A stretch of DNA of 51,277 nucleotides from Candidatus Nomurabacteria bacterium (GCA_943349945.1 CALQZS010000002.1:1-51277), one strand, 5' to 3'; shown: positions 37,631-48,217, counted from the first letter of the stretch. A program made the numbers and translations. Notes: generated from the sequence alone by a model not told the origin.

Positions 37631-38398
37631 ATGCATGAGGGTTTGCACATATCCCTAGCGGCTGAGCGGCTATTTAACTTCTATGGCCTGCCTATCACCA
37701 ACACGCTCTTGGCGGTGTGGTTGGTCATGGCGGTGCTTTTGGTAGTTGCTTTTGTGGCTGGCCGCAAGCCCACCCTTGTGCCTGGTCGCATCCAAAACTT
37801 TTTTGAGCTTATATTCGACTTTGTTCTGGGATATATGGAAAACATTTTAGGCAGCCGGGCGCTGGCGCTGCGCTATTTTCCACTTATCGTCACCCTGTTC
37901 CTTTTTATAGCAACTGCAAACCTGTTTGAGTTTATTCCATTTTACGGCAGCGTGGGTATTTACCATGGTCATGAGTTTATACCGCTCTTTCACGCTGCAA
38001 ATGCCGACCTAAACGTCACACTGTCGCTGGCGATTATTGCGGTGTTTGCCATAGAGATAGCGGGCATTGTGGCGCTCGGGTTTTGGAAGTACGGCTCAAA
38101 ATTCTTTAACTTTTCTTCTCCGCTGTTGTTTGCGGTTGGGCTTATCGAATTTGTTTCGGAATTGTCGCGCTTCATCTCGTTCTCCTTCCGTCTTTTTGGC
38201 AACGTGTTTGCCGGTGGCGTGCTCTTGGCGGTGGTAGGGTTTTTTATGCCGTACGTGCTGCCGGTGCCGTTGATGGCGTTCGAGATGTTTGTGGGCGTGG
38301 TGCAAGGTGCGGTGTTTGCCATGCTCACACTTTTCTTCATCAAACTGGCAGTCACCGAGCCTCACGGCACCCACGAAGCAGAGGCGTCCCACGCCTAG
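37631..38398 (+). CDS. atpB: F0F1 ATP synthase subunit A
   Basis: ELSRFISFSFRLFGNVFAGGVLL. Confidence 0.95.
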   Translation: MHEGLHISLAAERLFNFYGLPITNTLLAVWLVMAVLLVVAFVAGRKPTLVPGRIQNFFELIFDFVLGYMENILGSRALALRYFPLIVTLFLFIATANLFEFIPFYGSVGIYHGHEFIPLFHAANADLNVTLSLAIIAVFAIEIAGIVALGFWKYGSKFFNFSSPLLFAVGLIEFVSELSRFISFSFRLFGNVFAGGVLLAVVGFFMPYVLPVPLMAFEMFVGVVQGAVFAMLTLFFIKLAVTEPHGTHEAEASHA

Positions 38399-38461
38399 TA
38401 GAGCGGGGTTTGGTGTGGTACAGTGGCAGTATTAGTTGTTATTAGTAGTGATTGTAGACAT

Positions 38462-38689
38462 ATGGATATAGAAACAGGCAAGGTTTTGGCGATGGCAATA
38501 GCAGCAGGCGTTGGTGTACTTGGGCCAGCAATCGGTATCGGCATGATAGGTGGCCGCGCTATGGACGCTATTGGTCGCAACCCAGAGGCATCTGACAAAA
38601 TTGTTTCAAACATGATTTTGGCAATCGTCTTTACCGAGGCGCTTGGTATTTTGGCGCTGGTGGTGTCGTTCATTATTAAGTTCGTCTAG
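38462..38689 (+). CDS. atpE: F0F1 ATP synthase subunit C
   Basis: GPAIGIGMIGGRAMDAIGRNPEA...AIVFTEALGILALVVSFII. Confidence 0.95.
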   Translation: MDIETGKVLAMAIAAGVGVLGPAIGIGMIGGRAMDAIGRNPEASDKIVSNMILAIVFTEALGILALVVSFIIKFV

Positions 38690-38710
38690 TAGACAAGCAG
38701 TTTTGCGATC

Positions 38711-39154
38711 ATGAGTGATTTATTTGCAGCATTCGGTATCGACTGGCGGCTTTTGCTGGTAAACGGGATAAACTTCGGTTTGCTCCTTTTGGGGTTGTGG
38801 TACTTTTTGTACAAACCGCTTACGCAGATGCTCGAGAGTCGTCGACAAAAAATGGCCCAAGGTGTCCGCGATGCGGAGGCTGCGGCACATCAGCTGCAAA
38901 AAATAGAATCCGAGCGCGCAGACTTGCTTGCACAGGCGGGCAAAGAGGCCGACGAAGTGGTGTCTAAGGCACGTGCCTTGGGTGCAGAAAAACAGCGTGC
39001 ACTCACCGAGGCGGGCGAGGCCAACGCCGCCGCGCTGCTTACACAGGCCGAGGCACAAGCACAGCAGCTCAAAGTTGAGGCAATTGAACAAAGCAAACAA
39101 GAGGTGGCGAAACTTATTGTGCTGGGTATGGAGCGCGTGGCCGACAAAAAATAA
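38711..39154 (+). CDS. atpF: F0F1 ATP synthase subunit B
   Basis: N-terminal TM plus long charged helix, operon position. Confidence 0.92.
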   Translation: MSDLFAAFGIDWRLLLVNGINFGLLLLGLWYFLYKPLTQMLESRRQKMAQGVRDAEAAAHQLQKIESERADLLAQAGKEADEVVSKARALGAEKQRALTEAGEANAAALLTQAEAQAQQLKVEAIEQSKQEVAKLIVLGMERVADKK

Positions 39155-39156
39155 GT

Positions 39157-39417
39157 ATGACTACACAAGCTCAGTATGCAAAAGCGCTGTTTGACCTGGT
39201 GGCCCAGTCGCCAGCACAAGCGGCCGAGCACCTAAAAGGGCTCAAAGCATCTCTGGAGCGTCGGGGGCATCAAAAATTGCTGCCGCAGATTTTTAAAGAG
39301 TTTTTAGCCTTAGTGGAGCGCCAAGAACGCTCGCTCCGGTACGCAACAGTAACCAAAGAGGCACAGCGTACGCGGAAACTGCTCGAGCTCTACCGAACAC
39401 TAGTAGCAACCACCTGA
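39157..39417 (+). CDS. atpH: F0F1 ATP synthase subunit delta, short form
   Basis: 86 aa; AQYAKALFDLV; operon position between atpF and atpA. Confidence 0.75.
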   Translation: MTTQAQYAKALFDLVAQSPAQAAEHLKGLKASLERRGHQKLLPQIFKEFLALVERQERSLRYATVTKEAQRTRKLLELYRTLVATT

Positions 39418-39423
39418 AACATC

Positions 39424-40986
39424 ATGCAAAACTTCATCGAACAATTTAAAAAAGAGATAGAACACTTTACCCCGGCGGCACGTGCTACAAACACCGGGCT
39501 GGTTATGCGTGTCGGCGACGGTGTTGCCGAGATAGAGGGGCTCAGTGGGGCAGTGATGTCGGAGATGGTGCGCTTTGTAACTTCGGGCGGCAAGTCGCTC
39601 GAGAAGGCAATAGACACCACCGACATTTTCGGCGTGGTGCTTAACCTCGAAGAGGAGTCTGTGCGCGCCATTATTTTGGGCGACGCATCGCAAGTAACAG
39701 AAGGTATGGTGGTCGAGTCGACTGGCCAGGTGCTTTCTATCCCCGTGGGGGATGCACTGCTTGGTCGCGTGGTGTCGCCTTTGGGCGAGCCGCTGGACGG
39801 TTTGGGGCCTATTGCCGCAACACAGCAAAACCCTATCGAGCGCGAGGCATACGGCGTGATGGACCGCCAAAGTGTGGGGCAGCCGCTGCATACCGGCATC
39901 AAAGCCATTGACTCTATGATCCCCATTGGCCGTGGCCAGCGCGAGCTCATCATCGGCGACCGCTACACCGGCAAGACAACTGTGGCGATGGATACGATTT
40001 TAAATCAAAAATCAGAGCCAAAAGAATCTCGTCCTATTTGTATCTACGTTTCTATTGGTCAAAAAGAATCTAAAACATCCCGTTTGGTAAGCCAGCTGCG
40101 CGAGAAAGGTGCGCTTGAATATTCTATCGTCGTCGACGCGGGTGCTGCTGCGCCTGCGGCGCTGCAGTACTTGGCACCGTTTGCGGGTGCTGCTATTGGG
40201 GAATACTTTATGGATTCTGGCCGCGACGCGCTCATTATCTATGACGACTTGTCGAAGCACGCTGTTGCATACCGCCAACTTTCGCTCTTGCTCCGCCGCC
40301 CACCGGGCCGCGAGGCATACCCTGGCGACGTCTTTTACTTGCACTCGCGCTTGCTCGAGCGCGCTGCGAAGCTCTCGAAAGAAAAAGGCGGTGGTTCACT
40401 GACTGCATTGCCAGTTATTGAAACTCAAGAAGGTGACGTGTCGGGCTACATCCCTACAAACGTGATTTCTATTACCGACGGACAGATCTTCCTCGAGACC
40501 GACCTCTTTAACAAAGGTATCCGTCCTGCTATAAACGCCGGCATCTCGGTGTCGCGTGTGGGCTCGGCTGCACAAACCAAAGCAATGAAGCGCGTCTCGG
40601 GCAAAATCAAACTCGAGTTGGCGCAGTTCCGCGAGCTGGAGGCCTTTATGCAGTTTGCACAAGACCTCGACCCCGACACCAAACGCCGCATCGAAGGCGG
40701 ACAGCGCTTGATGGCAACACTCAAACAAAAAAATGCTGCACCTATAGCGTTTGAGCGCCAGTCGGTCATCATCTACAGCGCCGTAAACGGCTACTTGGCA
40801 GAGGTGGCGGTAGAGCGCGTGCCAGAGTTCGAAGAAAAATTCCTCACTTTCTTGGATAGTGAGTACAAAGCGCTATTGCCAGAAATCGCCAAGTCACGCG
40901 AGATGTCCGAGAGTTCAGAGAACACACTCAAGGCAGCGTTGGAGAAGTTTAAAGAAGTGCAACGCGACCTATTTGCCCGATCATAG
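39424..40986 (+). CDS. atpA: F0F1 ATP synthase subunit alpha
   Basis: [35 protein letters not shown]. Confidence 0.97.
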   Translation: MQNFIEQFKKEIEHFTPAARATNTGLVMRVGDGVAEIEGLSGAVMSEMVRFVTSGGKSLEKAIDTTDIFGVVLNLEEESVRAIILGDASQVTEGMVVESTGQVLSIPVGDALLGRVVSPLGEPLDGLGPIAATQQNPIEREAYGVMDRQSVGQPLHTGIKAIDSMIPIGRGQRELIIGDRYTGKTTVAMDTILNQKSEPKESRPICIYVSIGQKESKTSRLVSQLREKGALEYSIVVDAGAAAPAALQYLAPFAGAAIGEYFMDSGRDALIIYDDLSKHAVAYRQLSLLLRRPPGREAYPGDVFYLHSRLLERAAKLSKEKGGGSLTALPVIETQEGDVSGYIPTNVISITDGQIFLETDLFNKGIRPAINAGISVSRVGSAAQTKAMKRVSGKIKLELAQFRELEAFMQFAQDLDPDTKRRIEGGQRLMATLKQKNAAPIAFERQSVIIYSAVNGYLAEVAVERVPEFEEKFLTFLDSEYKALLPEIAKSREMSESSENTLKAALEKFKEVQRDLFARS

Positions 40987-41022
40987 CTCCAGACTACACA
41001 GTTCTCACTTATCACCACTGGT

Positions 41023-41934
41023 ATGGCAGGTCTTAAACAAATAAAATCAAAAATACGCTCTGTCGAAAAGACACAAACCGTTACCAAAGCCATGGAGGCG
41101 GTTTCGGCTGCAAAGATGCGCAAAGCGCAAATGGCAGCGCTTGCGGGCCGTTCGTATGCTCGTGCTGCAGTGGCTATTCTTTCGCGTGTGGCGGGCTCGG
41201 CATCACTTAAAGACCACGCACTTACCCGCACCGGAAGTATAGAGCGAGCGCTCTATATGGTTATCACCAGCGATAAAGGCTTGGCCGGCGGGCTCAACAG
41301 CGCAGTGCTGCGCCGCGTACAAAACGACATAGCCGAGGCGGGGCTTACGCCAAGCCAAGTTACGATAGTGGCTATTGGCAGAAAGGCTCAAGACTTTTTT
41401 GCGAACCGTGGGTTTTCGGTAGAGGTATATCATCCAAACACCGCAGAGGTGTCGAATGAGGTAGTGCAGCAGTTGGTGGCAGAGGCGGCACACCGCTTTG
41501 CCTATGGTGCAGTCGATACCGTAAAAATCGCGTATCAAAATTTTGTATCTACGTTCGAGCAGCGTCCCACCGTGCGCACCATCTTCCCTTTGTCGCTTGG
41601 TGAGTTGTCGCAGGTTGTGGGCGATATTGCTCCTGCGCGCGGCGCATTTGCACAGGCAGAGCCTGAGTCGGTGCCGCTGTACACTGTGGAGCCGTCCGAG
41701 AGCGAGGTGTTTGCATTTATTTTGCCACGCTTGGCATCTATTTTTGTCTACCATGCACTGCTGGAGGCTGGGGCGTCCGAGCACTCTGCCCGCATGGTGG
41801 CGATGAAGTCGGCGTCGGACAAGGCAGAAGAGTTGGAGCACGCGCTGACGCTCAAGTTTAATAAAGCACGTCAGGCCGCCATCACCAGAGAAGTTTCAGA
41901 GATCACAGGCGGCATGGAGGCAATGGCGAGTTAG
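41023..41934 (+). CDS. atpG: F0F1 ATP synthase subunit gamma
   Basis: KQIKSKIRSVEKTQTVTKAMEAVSAAKMRKAQ; C-terminal ITREVSEITGGMEAM. Confidence 0.97.
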   Translation: MAGLKQIKSKIRSVEKTQTVTKAMEAVSAAKMRKAQMAALAGRSYARAAVAILSRVAGSASLKDHALTRTGSIERALYMVITSDKGLAGGLNSAVLRRVQNDIAEAGLTPSQVTIVAIGRKAQDFFANRGFSVEVYHPNTAEVSNEVVQQLVAEAAHRFAYGAVDTVKIAYQNFVSTFEQRPTVRTIFPLSLGELSQVVGDIAPARGAFAQAEPESVPLYTVEPSESEVFAFILPRLASIFVYHALLEAGASEHSARMVAMKSASDKAEELEHALTLKFNKARQAAITREVSEITGGMEAMAS

Positions 41935-41962
41935 ACAAAAACACTACTATCGAATAAGGTAA

Positions 41963-43342
<1,380 letters not shown>

Positions 43343-43422
43343 AAATGAATGAGGGAAACCTGGCAAAAGAGGGTTAGACTTGGGCTAGCGCCCCGGAGCG
43401 CACTCTTTTGCGGGTTTGCCGA

Positions 43423-43671
43423 ATGGAATTTATGCATATAACTATCGCAAAAGTAGACGAAACATATTTTGACGGCGAAGCCGAGTCTTTGACTGTGCCT
43501 GGCACGGGCGGCGAGCTTACCATCATGGGCAACCACATGCCGCTCATCACCACCCTTAAAGAGGGGAGCATTGTTGTGCGAGATAAAAGCCTGCCTGCCG
43601 GTAGGCAGGAATTCCCCATCCAAGGCGGCGTGCTCGAAGTCCGCGCCGAGGGTGCAACCGTGCTTTTGTAG
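43423..43671 (+). CDS. atpC: F0F1 ATP synthase subunit epsilon, short form
   Basis: GGELTIMGNHMPLITTLKEGSIVV; lacks the C-terminal helical domain. Confidence 0.88.
   Translation: MEFMHITIAKVDETYFDGEAESLTVPGTGGELTIMGNHMPLITTLKEGSIVVRDKSLPAGRQEFPIQGGVLEVRAEGATVLL
43590..43609. repeat. Short palindrome in frame inside atpC
   Basis: CCTGCCT-gccggt-AGGCAGG, encodes LPAGRQ. Confidence 0.8.
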
Positions 43672-43706
43672 GGCTTTATAGACCCCGTAGCACCAAAATC
43701 TCAAAA

Positions 43707-43781
43707 GTTATCCACAGTTTTCTTCACGAAGGTCAGTCCTTCGACGAAGGACTGACCTTCGTGGGCGGAGTTGGGGATAAC
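43707..43781. repeat. Palindromic element copy 2 (full length, intergenic)
   Basis: GTTATCCACAG ... CACGAAGGTCAGTCCTTCG-a-CGAAGGACTGACCTTCGTG ... GGGGATAAC. Confidence 0.92.
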
Positions 43782-43838
43782 CGGGAGGAGGCAAAAGAGG
43801 CGGATTTTGGGCGTTTTTTTGTATATAAAACACAGCTA

Positions 43839-43867
43839 TTGACATTTGTACAATAGAGTGATACACT
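43839..43867 (+). promoter_or_regulatory. Sigma70-like promoter for the RTX gene
   Basis: TTGACA-N17-TACACT. Confidence 0.75.
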
Positions 43868-43927
43868 TAATTCAGCTGTAAACAAGGGCGCTTTTGCTCT
43901 ATGTTTTGACAGTATGGGAGAAATTCA

Positions 43928-44851
43928 ATGGCACGGATGGTTGTGTATGGCGGCAAGGACAACGAATCCTTCACCGGCACGGTCGGCAACGACATCATGT
44001 ATGGCGGTCCCGGCAACGATGGCCTCGATGGGGGCTACGGCTCCATCTTTCGAACCTACACCTACATCGACGAAAATGGACAGATGCGCTCGTCCACTTA
44101 TGAGTCGCCCAACTACTTCATCAGCGGCAACGACCACCTCGACGGCGGCGCCGGCGACGACACATTGCGCGGGTGGGGTGGCAAGGACACCCTGCTGGGT
44201 GGCAGTGGCAACGACCGCCTCTATGGTGGGTCGGATGACGATACGCTGCGTGGCGGCATCGGCAACGACTACCTGTCCGGCGGCACGGGCAATGACACCA
44301 TGTACGGCGACTCCGGCAACGATGAGATGAACGGTGGCCTCGGCAACGACATCATGCGCGGCGGCGCGGGCAGTGACGACATGGACGGCGGCTCGGGCAA
44401 TGACACGATGGACGGCGGCTCGGGCAACGACGAGTTGCTGGGCGGCAACGGTGACGACACTCTACGGGGTGGCGACGGAGAAGACCTGCTGCGCGGCGAG
44501 GATGGTAACGATATCATCGCGGGCGGCAACGGTGACGACACCATCTACGCCGGCGTCGGCGACCGGATCAATCCGGGCGCGGGCGACGATCACATCAACT
44601 TCATCGATGCGGTGGGTCATGAAGGCAAGATCACCCTGTCGGGCTTCAAGGTGCACGAGGATGTCCTGGACTTCCAGGGCACCCACCTCAGCCGCGAGGA
44701 TTTGTGGATAGGTGGCAACACCCTCCACATCAACGACGGCTACTCGACGAACATCTCGGTGACGGGCTGCGTCGGCCTCAACATCGACCAGGCCATTCAG
44801 GAGGGCAACATCTTGCTGCCGACATTCGACTACGGCTTCGGCAAAGGCTAA
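43928..44851 (+). CDS. RTX (hemolysin-type calcium-binding repeat) protein
   Basis: More than ten GGxGxDxxx nonapeptides, e.g. GGSGNDRLYGGSDDDTLRGGIGNDYLSGGTGNDTMYG. Confidence 0.92.
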   Translation: MARMVVYGGKDNESFTGTVGNDIMYGGPGNDGLDGGYGSIFRTYTYIDENGQMRSSTYESPNYFISGNDHLDGGAGDDTLRGWGGKDTLLGGSGNDRLYGGSDDDTLRGGIGNDYLSGGTGNDTMYGDSGNDEMNGGLGNDIMRGGAGSDDMDGGSGNDTMDGGSGNDELLGGNGDDTLRGGDGEDLLRGEDGNDIIAGGNGDDTIYAGVGDRINPGAGDDHINFIDAVGHEGKITLSGFKVHEDVLDFQGTHLSREDLWIGGNTLHINDGYSTNISVTGCVGLNIDQAIQEGNILLPTFDYGFGKG

Positions 44852-44927
44852 CACCTCTCCCGCTCTCAGACCCCAGGTCTGCAATAAAAAAAGTTCTTCT
44901 ACTAAGTTCTCTCCGCGAATGCGGAAA

Positions 44928-44962
44928 AGGCCCACCAACACAGTTTGGTGGGCCTAATTTTT
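44928..44962 (+). terminator. Intrinsic terminator
   Basis: AGGCCCACCAA-cacag-TTTGGTGGGCCT then aattttttg. Confidence 0.8.
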
Positions 44963-44986
44963 TGTATACATGCTATTATTTTTTAT

Positions 44987-45823
44987 ATGCCTAGTGTGAT
45001 GGATCTACTTTTGTATGTGGTACAGCAGCTTGGGGTGATGTTTGCGGTAGGTGCCCAAACAATCATCCTCTTGGCCTATTTGTTGTCTGTGCGTGACGGT
45101 GTGGTCGACAGCCAAGAAGAGCGTTTTGCGCATGCTATTAAAAAAGTACTCTTTTTGGGCATCATTCTTATTCTTATTTCCGGCACAGCAATAACAGCGC
45201 TTGAACTTTTTGCCGGCAACCATACCACCGTCTTTGCGCCGGCATATGTATTTAAAGCTTCACTCATTGGACTTGTGGTCTTTTTGTCGCTGGCTATACG
45301 TGGCGACTCACTACCCGAAGGTCTGCTCGAAGGTTTGGCTGGTGGCACTTGGTATGCGCTTTTTATTGTGCATATTTTGGCACCTGTTGCGCAATGGAAT
45401 CATCTCGTCCTGCTCTACGTTTTGTGGATTATTGGGTTTATGGCGTGCTGGTCGGCGTTGGTGTTTATGATGCGGGGTAGGGTTGCCGCCTATGCTGACG
45501 TGCCAAAAAAAGACGCCCCACGCCCGGCACCTCGGGCAACGTTGCCGCCCCGATACCAAGCACCGCCCACGACCCCAGTGCGTAAACCAACGCCCACCAT
45601 CACCGCTGCAGTGCAGAGCCAAAAATCACCACCCCAGCAGGCTGTCTACACGCCGCCTGCGCCACAGAAAAATTTTGCACCCGCACCGCAAGCACCCACG
45701 CCTTTGCCACACCAAAAAACAGACCTACCTTTGCCTGGTATCCGCGTTATGCCAAAATCTCCAGAAGATATTGGCAGGCAAGGTCGCAGCGGCATGGTAG
45801 AATTAAGCGCTCATCCGCTGTAG
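44987..45823 (+). CDS. Membrane protein with Pro-rich cytoplasmic tail
   Basis: Four to five TM segments, then low-complexity Pro-rich C-terminus. Confidence 0.75.
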   Translation: MPSVMDLLLYVVQQLGVMFAVGAQTIILLAYLLSVRDGVVDSQEERFAHAIKKVLFLGIILILISGTAITALELFAGNHTTVFAPAYVFKASLIGLVVFLSLAIRGDSLPEGLLEGLAGGTWYALFIVHILAPVAQWNHLVLLYVLWIIGFMACWSALVFMMRGRVAAYADVPKKDAPRPAPRATLPPRYQAPPTTPVRKPTPTITAAVQSQKSPPQQAVYTPPAPQKNFAPAPQAPTPLPHQKTDLPLPGIRVMPKSPEDIGRQGRSGMVELSAHPL

Positions 45824-45826
45824 TGT

Positions 45827-46438
45827 ATGCATTTTTTTAAAGACAGTAAGCCAAAAAAGATAGTTATATTGCTGGGCCACCCAGACGTCGACACGCATTC
45901 GGGGCAGCTGGTGCTTTTGTACGAGTCTGCGGCAAAAAAAGCCGGGCACGAGGTGCGTAGGTTTAACCTCGGCGCTATGCGCTTCGACCCAATACTCCAC
46001 CAGGGCTACAAAGTTATACAGCAACTTGAGCCAGACTTGCTCGAGCTCCAAGATGCGCTGCGGTGGTGCGACCATTTTGTGTTGGTGTACCCTCTGTGGT
46101 GGAGCGCGATGCCCGCTTTGCTTAAAGGGCTCTTTGATCGTATGTGGCTGCCGGGGTTTTGTTTTAATTATTTTAAAACCGGCATCGGCGCACACCTGCA
46201 CTTGTGGAAGCGTATGATGAAGGGAAAGACTGCACGCGTTATTGTGTTGTCGGGCAGCCGCCCCAGTCTTATTTGGCTTTTCATTGGCGACTATACCAAC
46301 GAAGTGTCTCGCGGCATTTTATGGTTTGCTGGATTTAAAACGCGCATGACTCGCTTTGGTCCGTCCGAAAAAGCACCAGAGTGGCAGTGGAACATATGGC
46401 GCAAAAAAGTGGCGCGCTTGGGAAGATTGGGAGAATAA
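45827..46438 (+). CDS. NAD(P)H-dependent oxidoreductase, flavodoxin-like fold
   Basis: KIVILLGHPDVDTHSGQL, FVLVYPLWWSAMPALLKGLFDRMWLPGFCF. Confidence 0.9.
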   Translation: MHFFKDSKPKKIVILLGHPDVDTHSGQLVLLYESAAKKAGHEVRRFNLGAMRFDPILHQGYKVIQQLEPDLLELQDALRWCDHFVLVYPLWWSAMPALLKGLFDRMWLPGFCFNYFKTGIGAHLHLWKRMMKGKTARVIVLSGSRPSLIWLFIGDYTNEVSRGILWFAGFKTRMTRFGPSEKAPEWQWNIWRKKVARLGRLGE

Positions 46439-46451
46439 TTTTTCTGCCAGA

Positions 46452-46491
46452 TAAAAACAAAGAGACCGCCCTGTGGTAATACAGGACGGTC
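46452..46491 (-). terminator. Minus-strand intrinsic terminator
   Basis: GACCG-t-CCTGT..ACAGG-g-CGGTC followed on the minus strand by TCTTTGTTTTTA. Confidence 0.7.
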
Positions 46492-46705
46492 AAGTTTGGG
46501 GGGAAACGTTTGGAAACATAGAAGCTCTTTAAGAGCGCTGGCCGGGGGCGGCCACAGATGTGCATGGTGGGGCCGTGCACTGCTGTTTGCGCTCCTTCGG
46601 AGTCGTTAGAAAGATCACCTCCTTTCTCCTTGTTTGCCATCAGATTACCCTGTGTGGCAAAAGGTGGGGGAGTCGTGCAACGCCTTTTGGGAACGCTGCC
46701 CTTCT

Positions 46706-46734
46706 AGTATGCCAGTAGGCATTTAAAAAGCAAG
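46706..46734 (-). promoter_or_regulatory. Minus-strand promoter, unit 2
   Basis: TTGCTT-N16-CATACT; 24/29 identical to 47004-47032. Confidence 0.55.
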
Positions 46735-46758
46735 AGGGGTAGCCTGTAAAAGCAAACA

Positions 46759-46785
46759 CCGTCTCTAGGGGCAATCTAGAGACGG
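46759..46785 (-). terminator. Minus-strand intrinsic terminator of unit 1
   Basis: CCGTCTCTAG/CTAGAGACGG, then TGTTTGCTTTT on the minus strand. Confidence 0.7.
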
Positions 46786-47003
46786 GTTTAGTCGCTGCGC
46801 TCATCTTGCATGGGCGCATGCTCTGTTTGTCCAAAAGGCTCGGGGAGTCTGGCGGCCCCAGGAGCCTTGTATAGACGTGTCGTGGAAGTCAGTCTGATGT
46901 TGCACCTCCTTTCAATTTTTTTGTTTAATCCCTTTGTGCGTATTGCCCAAGCATCGGGGACGGAAGAACGCGCGACAACTCACTAGGGGAGCTCCGCCTG
47001 CGC

Positions 47004-47032
47004 AGTATGCCAGCATGTGTCTAAAAAGCAAG
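47004..47032 (-). promoter_or_regulatory. Minus-strand promoter, unit 1
   Basis: TTGCTT-N16-CATACT; near-copy of 46706-46734. Confidence 0.55.
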
Positions 47033-47083
47033 TGTTTGGTGTGCGTGGCGGTATGGCCAAATCCTTGCTATAGTGCCTCTGTT

Positions 47084-48199
47084 ATGGCGCTATCAATAGG
47101 CATTGTTGGCCTGCCCAACGTGGGCAAGTCGACTCTTTTTCAGGCGCTCACTAAAAAGAGCGTGCTTATTGCAAACTACCCGTTTGCAACAATAGACCCA
47201 TCTGTGGGGGTGGTTGCGGTGCCCGACGAGCGCTTGGGCAAGCTGGCAGCATTTTCGGGTACGGCAAAAATAGTGCCTGCTGCGGTGGAGTTTGTTGACA
47301 TTGCAGGATTGGTTAAGGGTGCCAGCGAGGGCGAGGGGTTGGGGAACAAGTTTCTCTCACATATCCGCGAGGTAGACGCTATTTTGCACATGGTGCGCAT
47401 TTTCGACAATACAAACATCCTGCACGTCGACGGCGAAGTGCAGCCTGTGCGCGATATCGAAACTATTAACCTAGAACTTATTTTGGCCGACCTCGAGACC
47501 GTTACCAAGCGGCTCGAAGGGGTAGAGCGCGAACTAAAACGTGGACTCTCGGGCCAGGCAGGCAAAGATATTGCCAACGAGCATAGCGCACTCAAAAAAG
47601 CGCACGAAACGTTGCTCGCGAGCAAACTTGCAAGCACCGCCGACTACACCAAAGAAGAAAGAGAAGCACTCAAAAGTATGCACCTACTGAGCGCCAAGCC
47701 TATGCTCTTTGCCCTTAACCGCGAGACAGGCGGCCACAACATAGACGAGGTGCGCGACGGCCGCTTTGAGGCGCTGCAAGAGTACCTAGCAGCAAACAAC
47801 TGGCCATATGTGCTGGTAGATGCAAACGTCGAAAATGATTTAAAAGACTTGCACCAAGAAGACAAGGTGTCATTTCGCCAAGAGTACGGCGTGTTTGACG
47901 ATGGGGTAAACGAGCTTATACGCGCAGGCTACACGCTGCTGGGGTTGATGAGCTACTTTACGACAGGCGTCGAAGAGACGCGTGCATGGACAGTGCCACA
48001 GGGCTCGACAGCGCCCGAGGCAGGGGCGGCTATACACACCGACTTTTTTCATAAATTTATACGCGCCGAGGTGGTGGCGTGGGATGCACTCATTAACGCA
48101 GGTTCATATCCAAAAGCGCGCGAGCAAGGTTTGGTGCGCACAGAAGGGAAGGAATATATAGTTAAAGACGGCGACGTGGTGGAGTTTTTGCACGGTTAG
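47084..48199 (+). CDS. ychF: Redox-regulated ATPase YchF
   Basis: GIVGLPNVGKSTLFQALTKK, NYPFATIDPSVGVVAVPDERL, FVDIAGLVKGASEGEGLGNKFLSHIREVD. Confidence 0.97.
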   Translation: MALSIGIVGLPNVGKSTLFQALTKKSVLIANYPFATIDPSVGVVAVPDERLGKLAAFSGTAKIVPAAVEFVDIAGLVKGASEGEGLGNKFLSHIREVDAILHMVRIFDNTNILHVDGEVQPVRDIETINLELILADLETVTKRLEGVERELKRGLSGQAGKDIANEHSALKKAHETLLASKLASTADYTKEEREALKSMHLLSAKPMLFALNRETGGHNIDEVRDGRFEALQEYLAANNWPYVLVDANVENDLKDLHQEDKVSFRQEYGVFDDGVNELIRAGYTLLGLMSYFTTGVEETRAWTVPQGSTAPEAGAAIHTDFFHKFIRAEVVAWDALINAGSYPKAREQGLVRTEGKEYIVKDGDVVEFLHG

Positions 48200-48217
48200 A
48201 AATATTTTTATAAAAAA

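Noticed and set aside
43707-43781. Palindromic element as an ordinary terminator of the atp operon
   Set aside because: No T-run follows the hairpin, the same sequence occurs inside the uvrC coding region, and the outer inverted ends are shared between copies.
44200-44540. Tandem repeat tract that could look like a CRISPR or minisatellite
   Set aside because: The periodicity is the 27-nt coding unit of RTX nonapeptides; no invariant repeats with unique spacers. No CRISPR array was seen anywhere in the window.
44269-44941. Minus-strand ORFs opposite the RTX gene (repetitive SSLPEPPS peptides)
   Set aside because: Reverse reading of the glycine/aspartate repeat codons; no RBS or independent support.
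46605-46631. 3' end of a 16S rRNA gene fragment (GATCACCTCCTTTCT)
   Set aside because: Only the anti-SD core matches; the conserved 16S sequence expected upstream (GTAACAAGGTAGCCGTA...) is absent.
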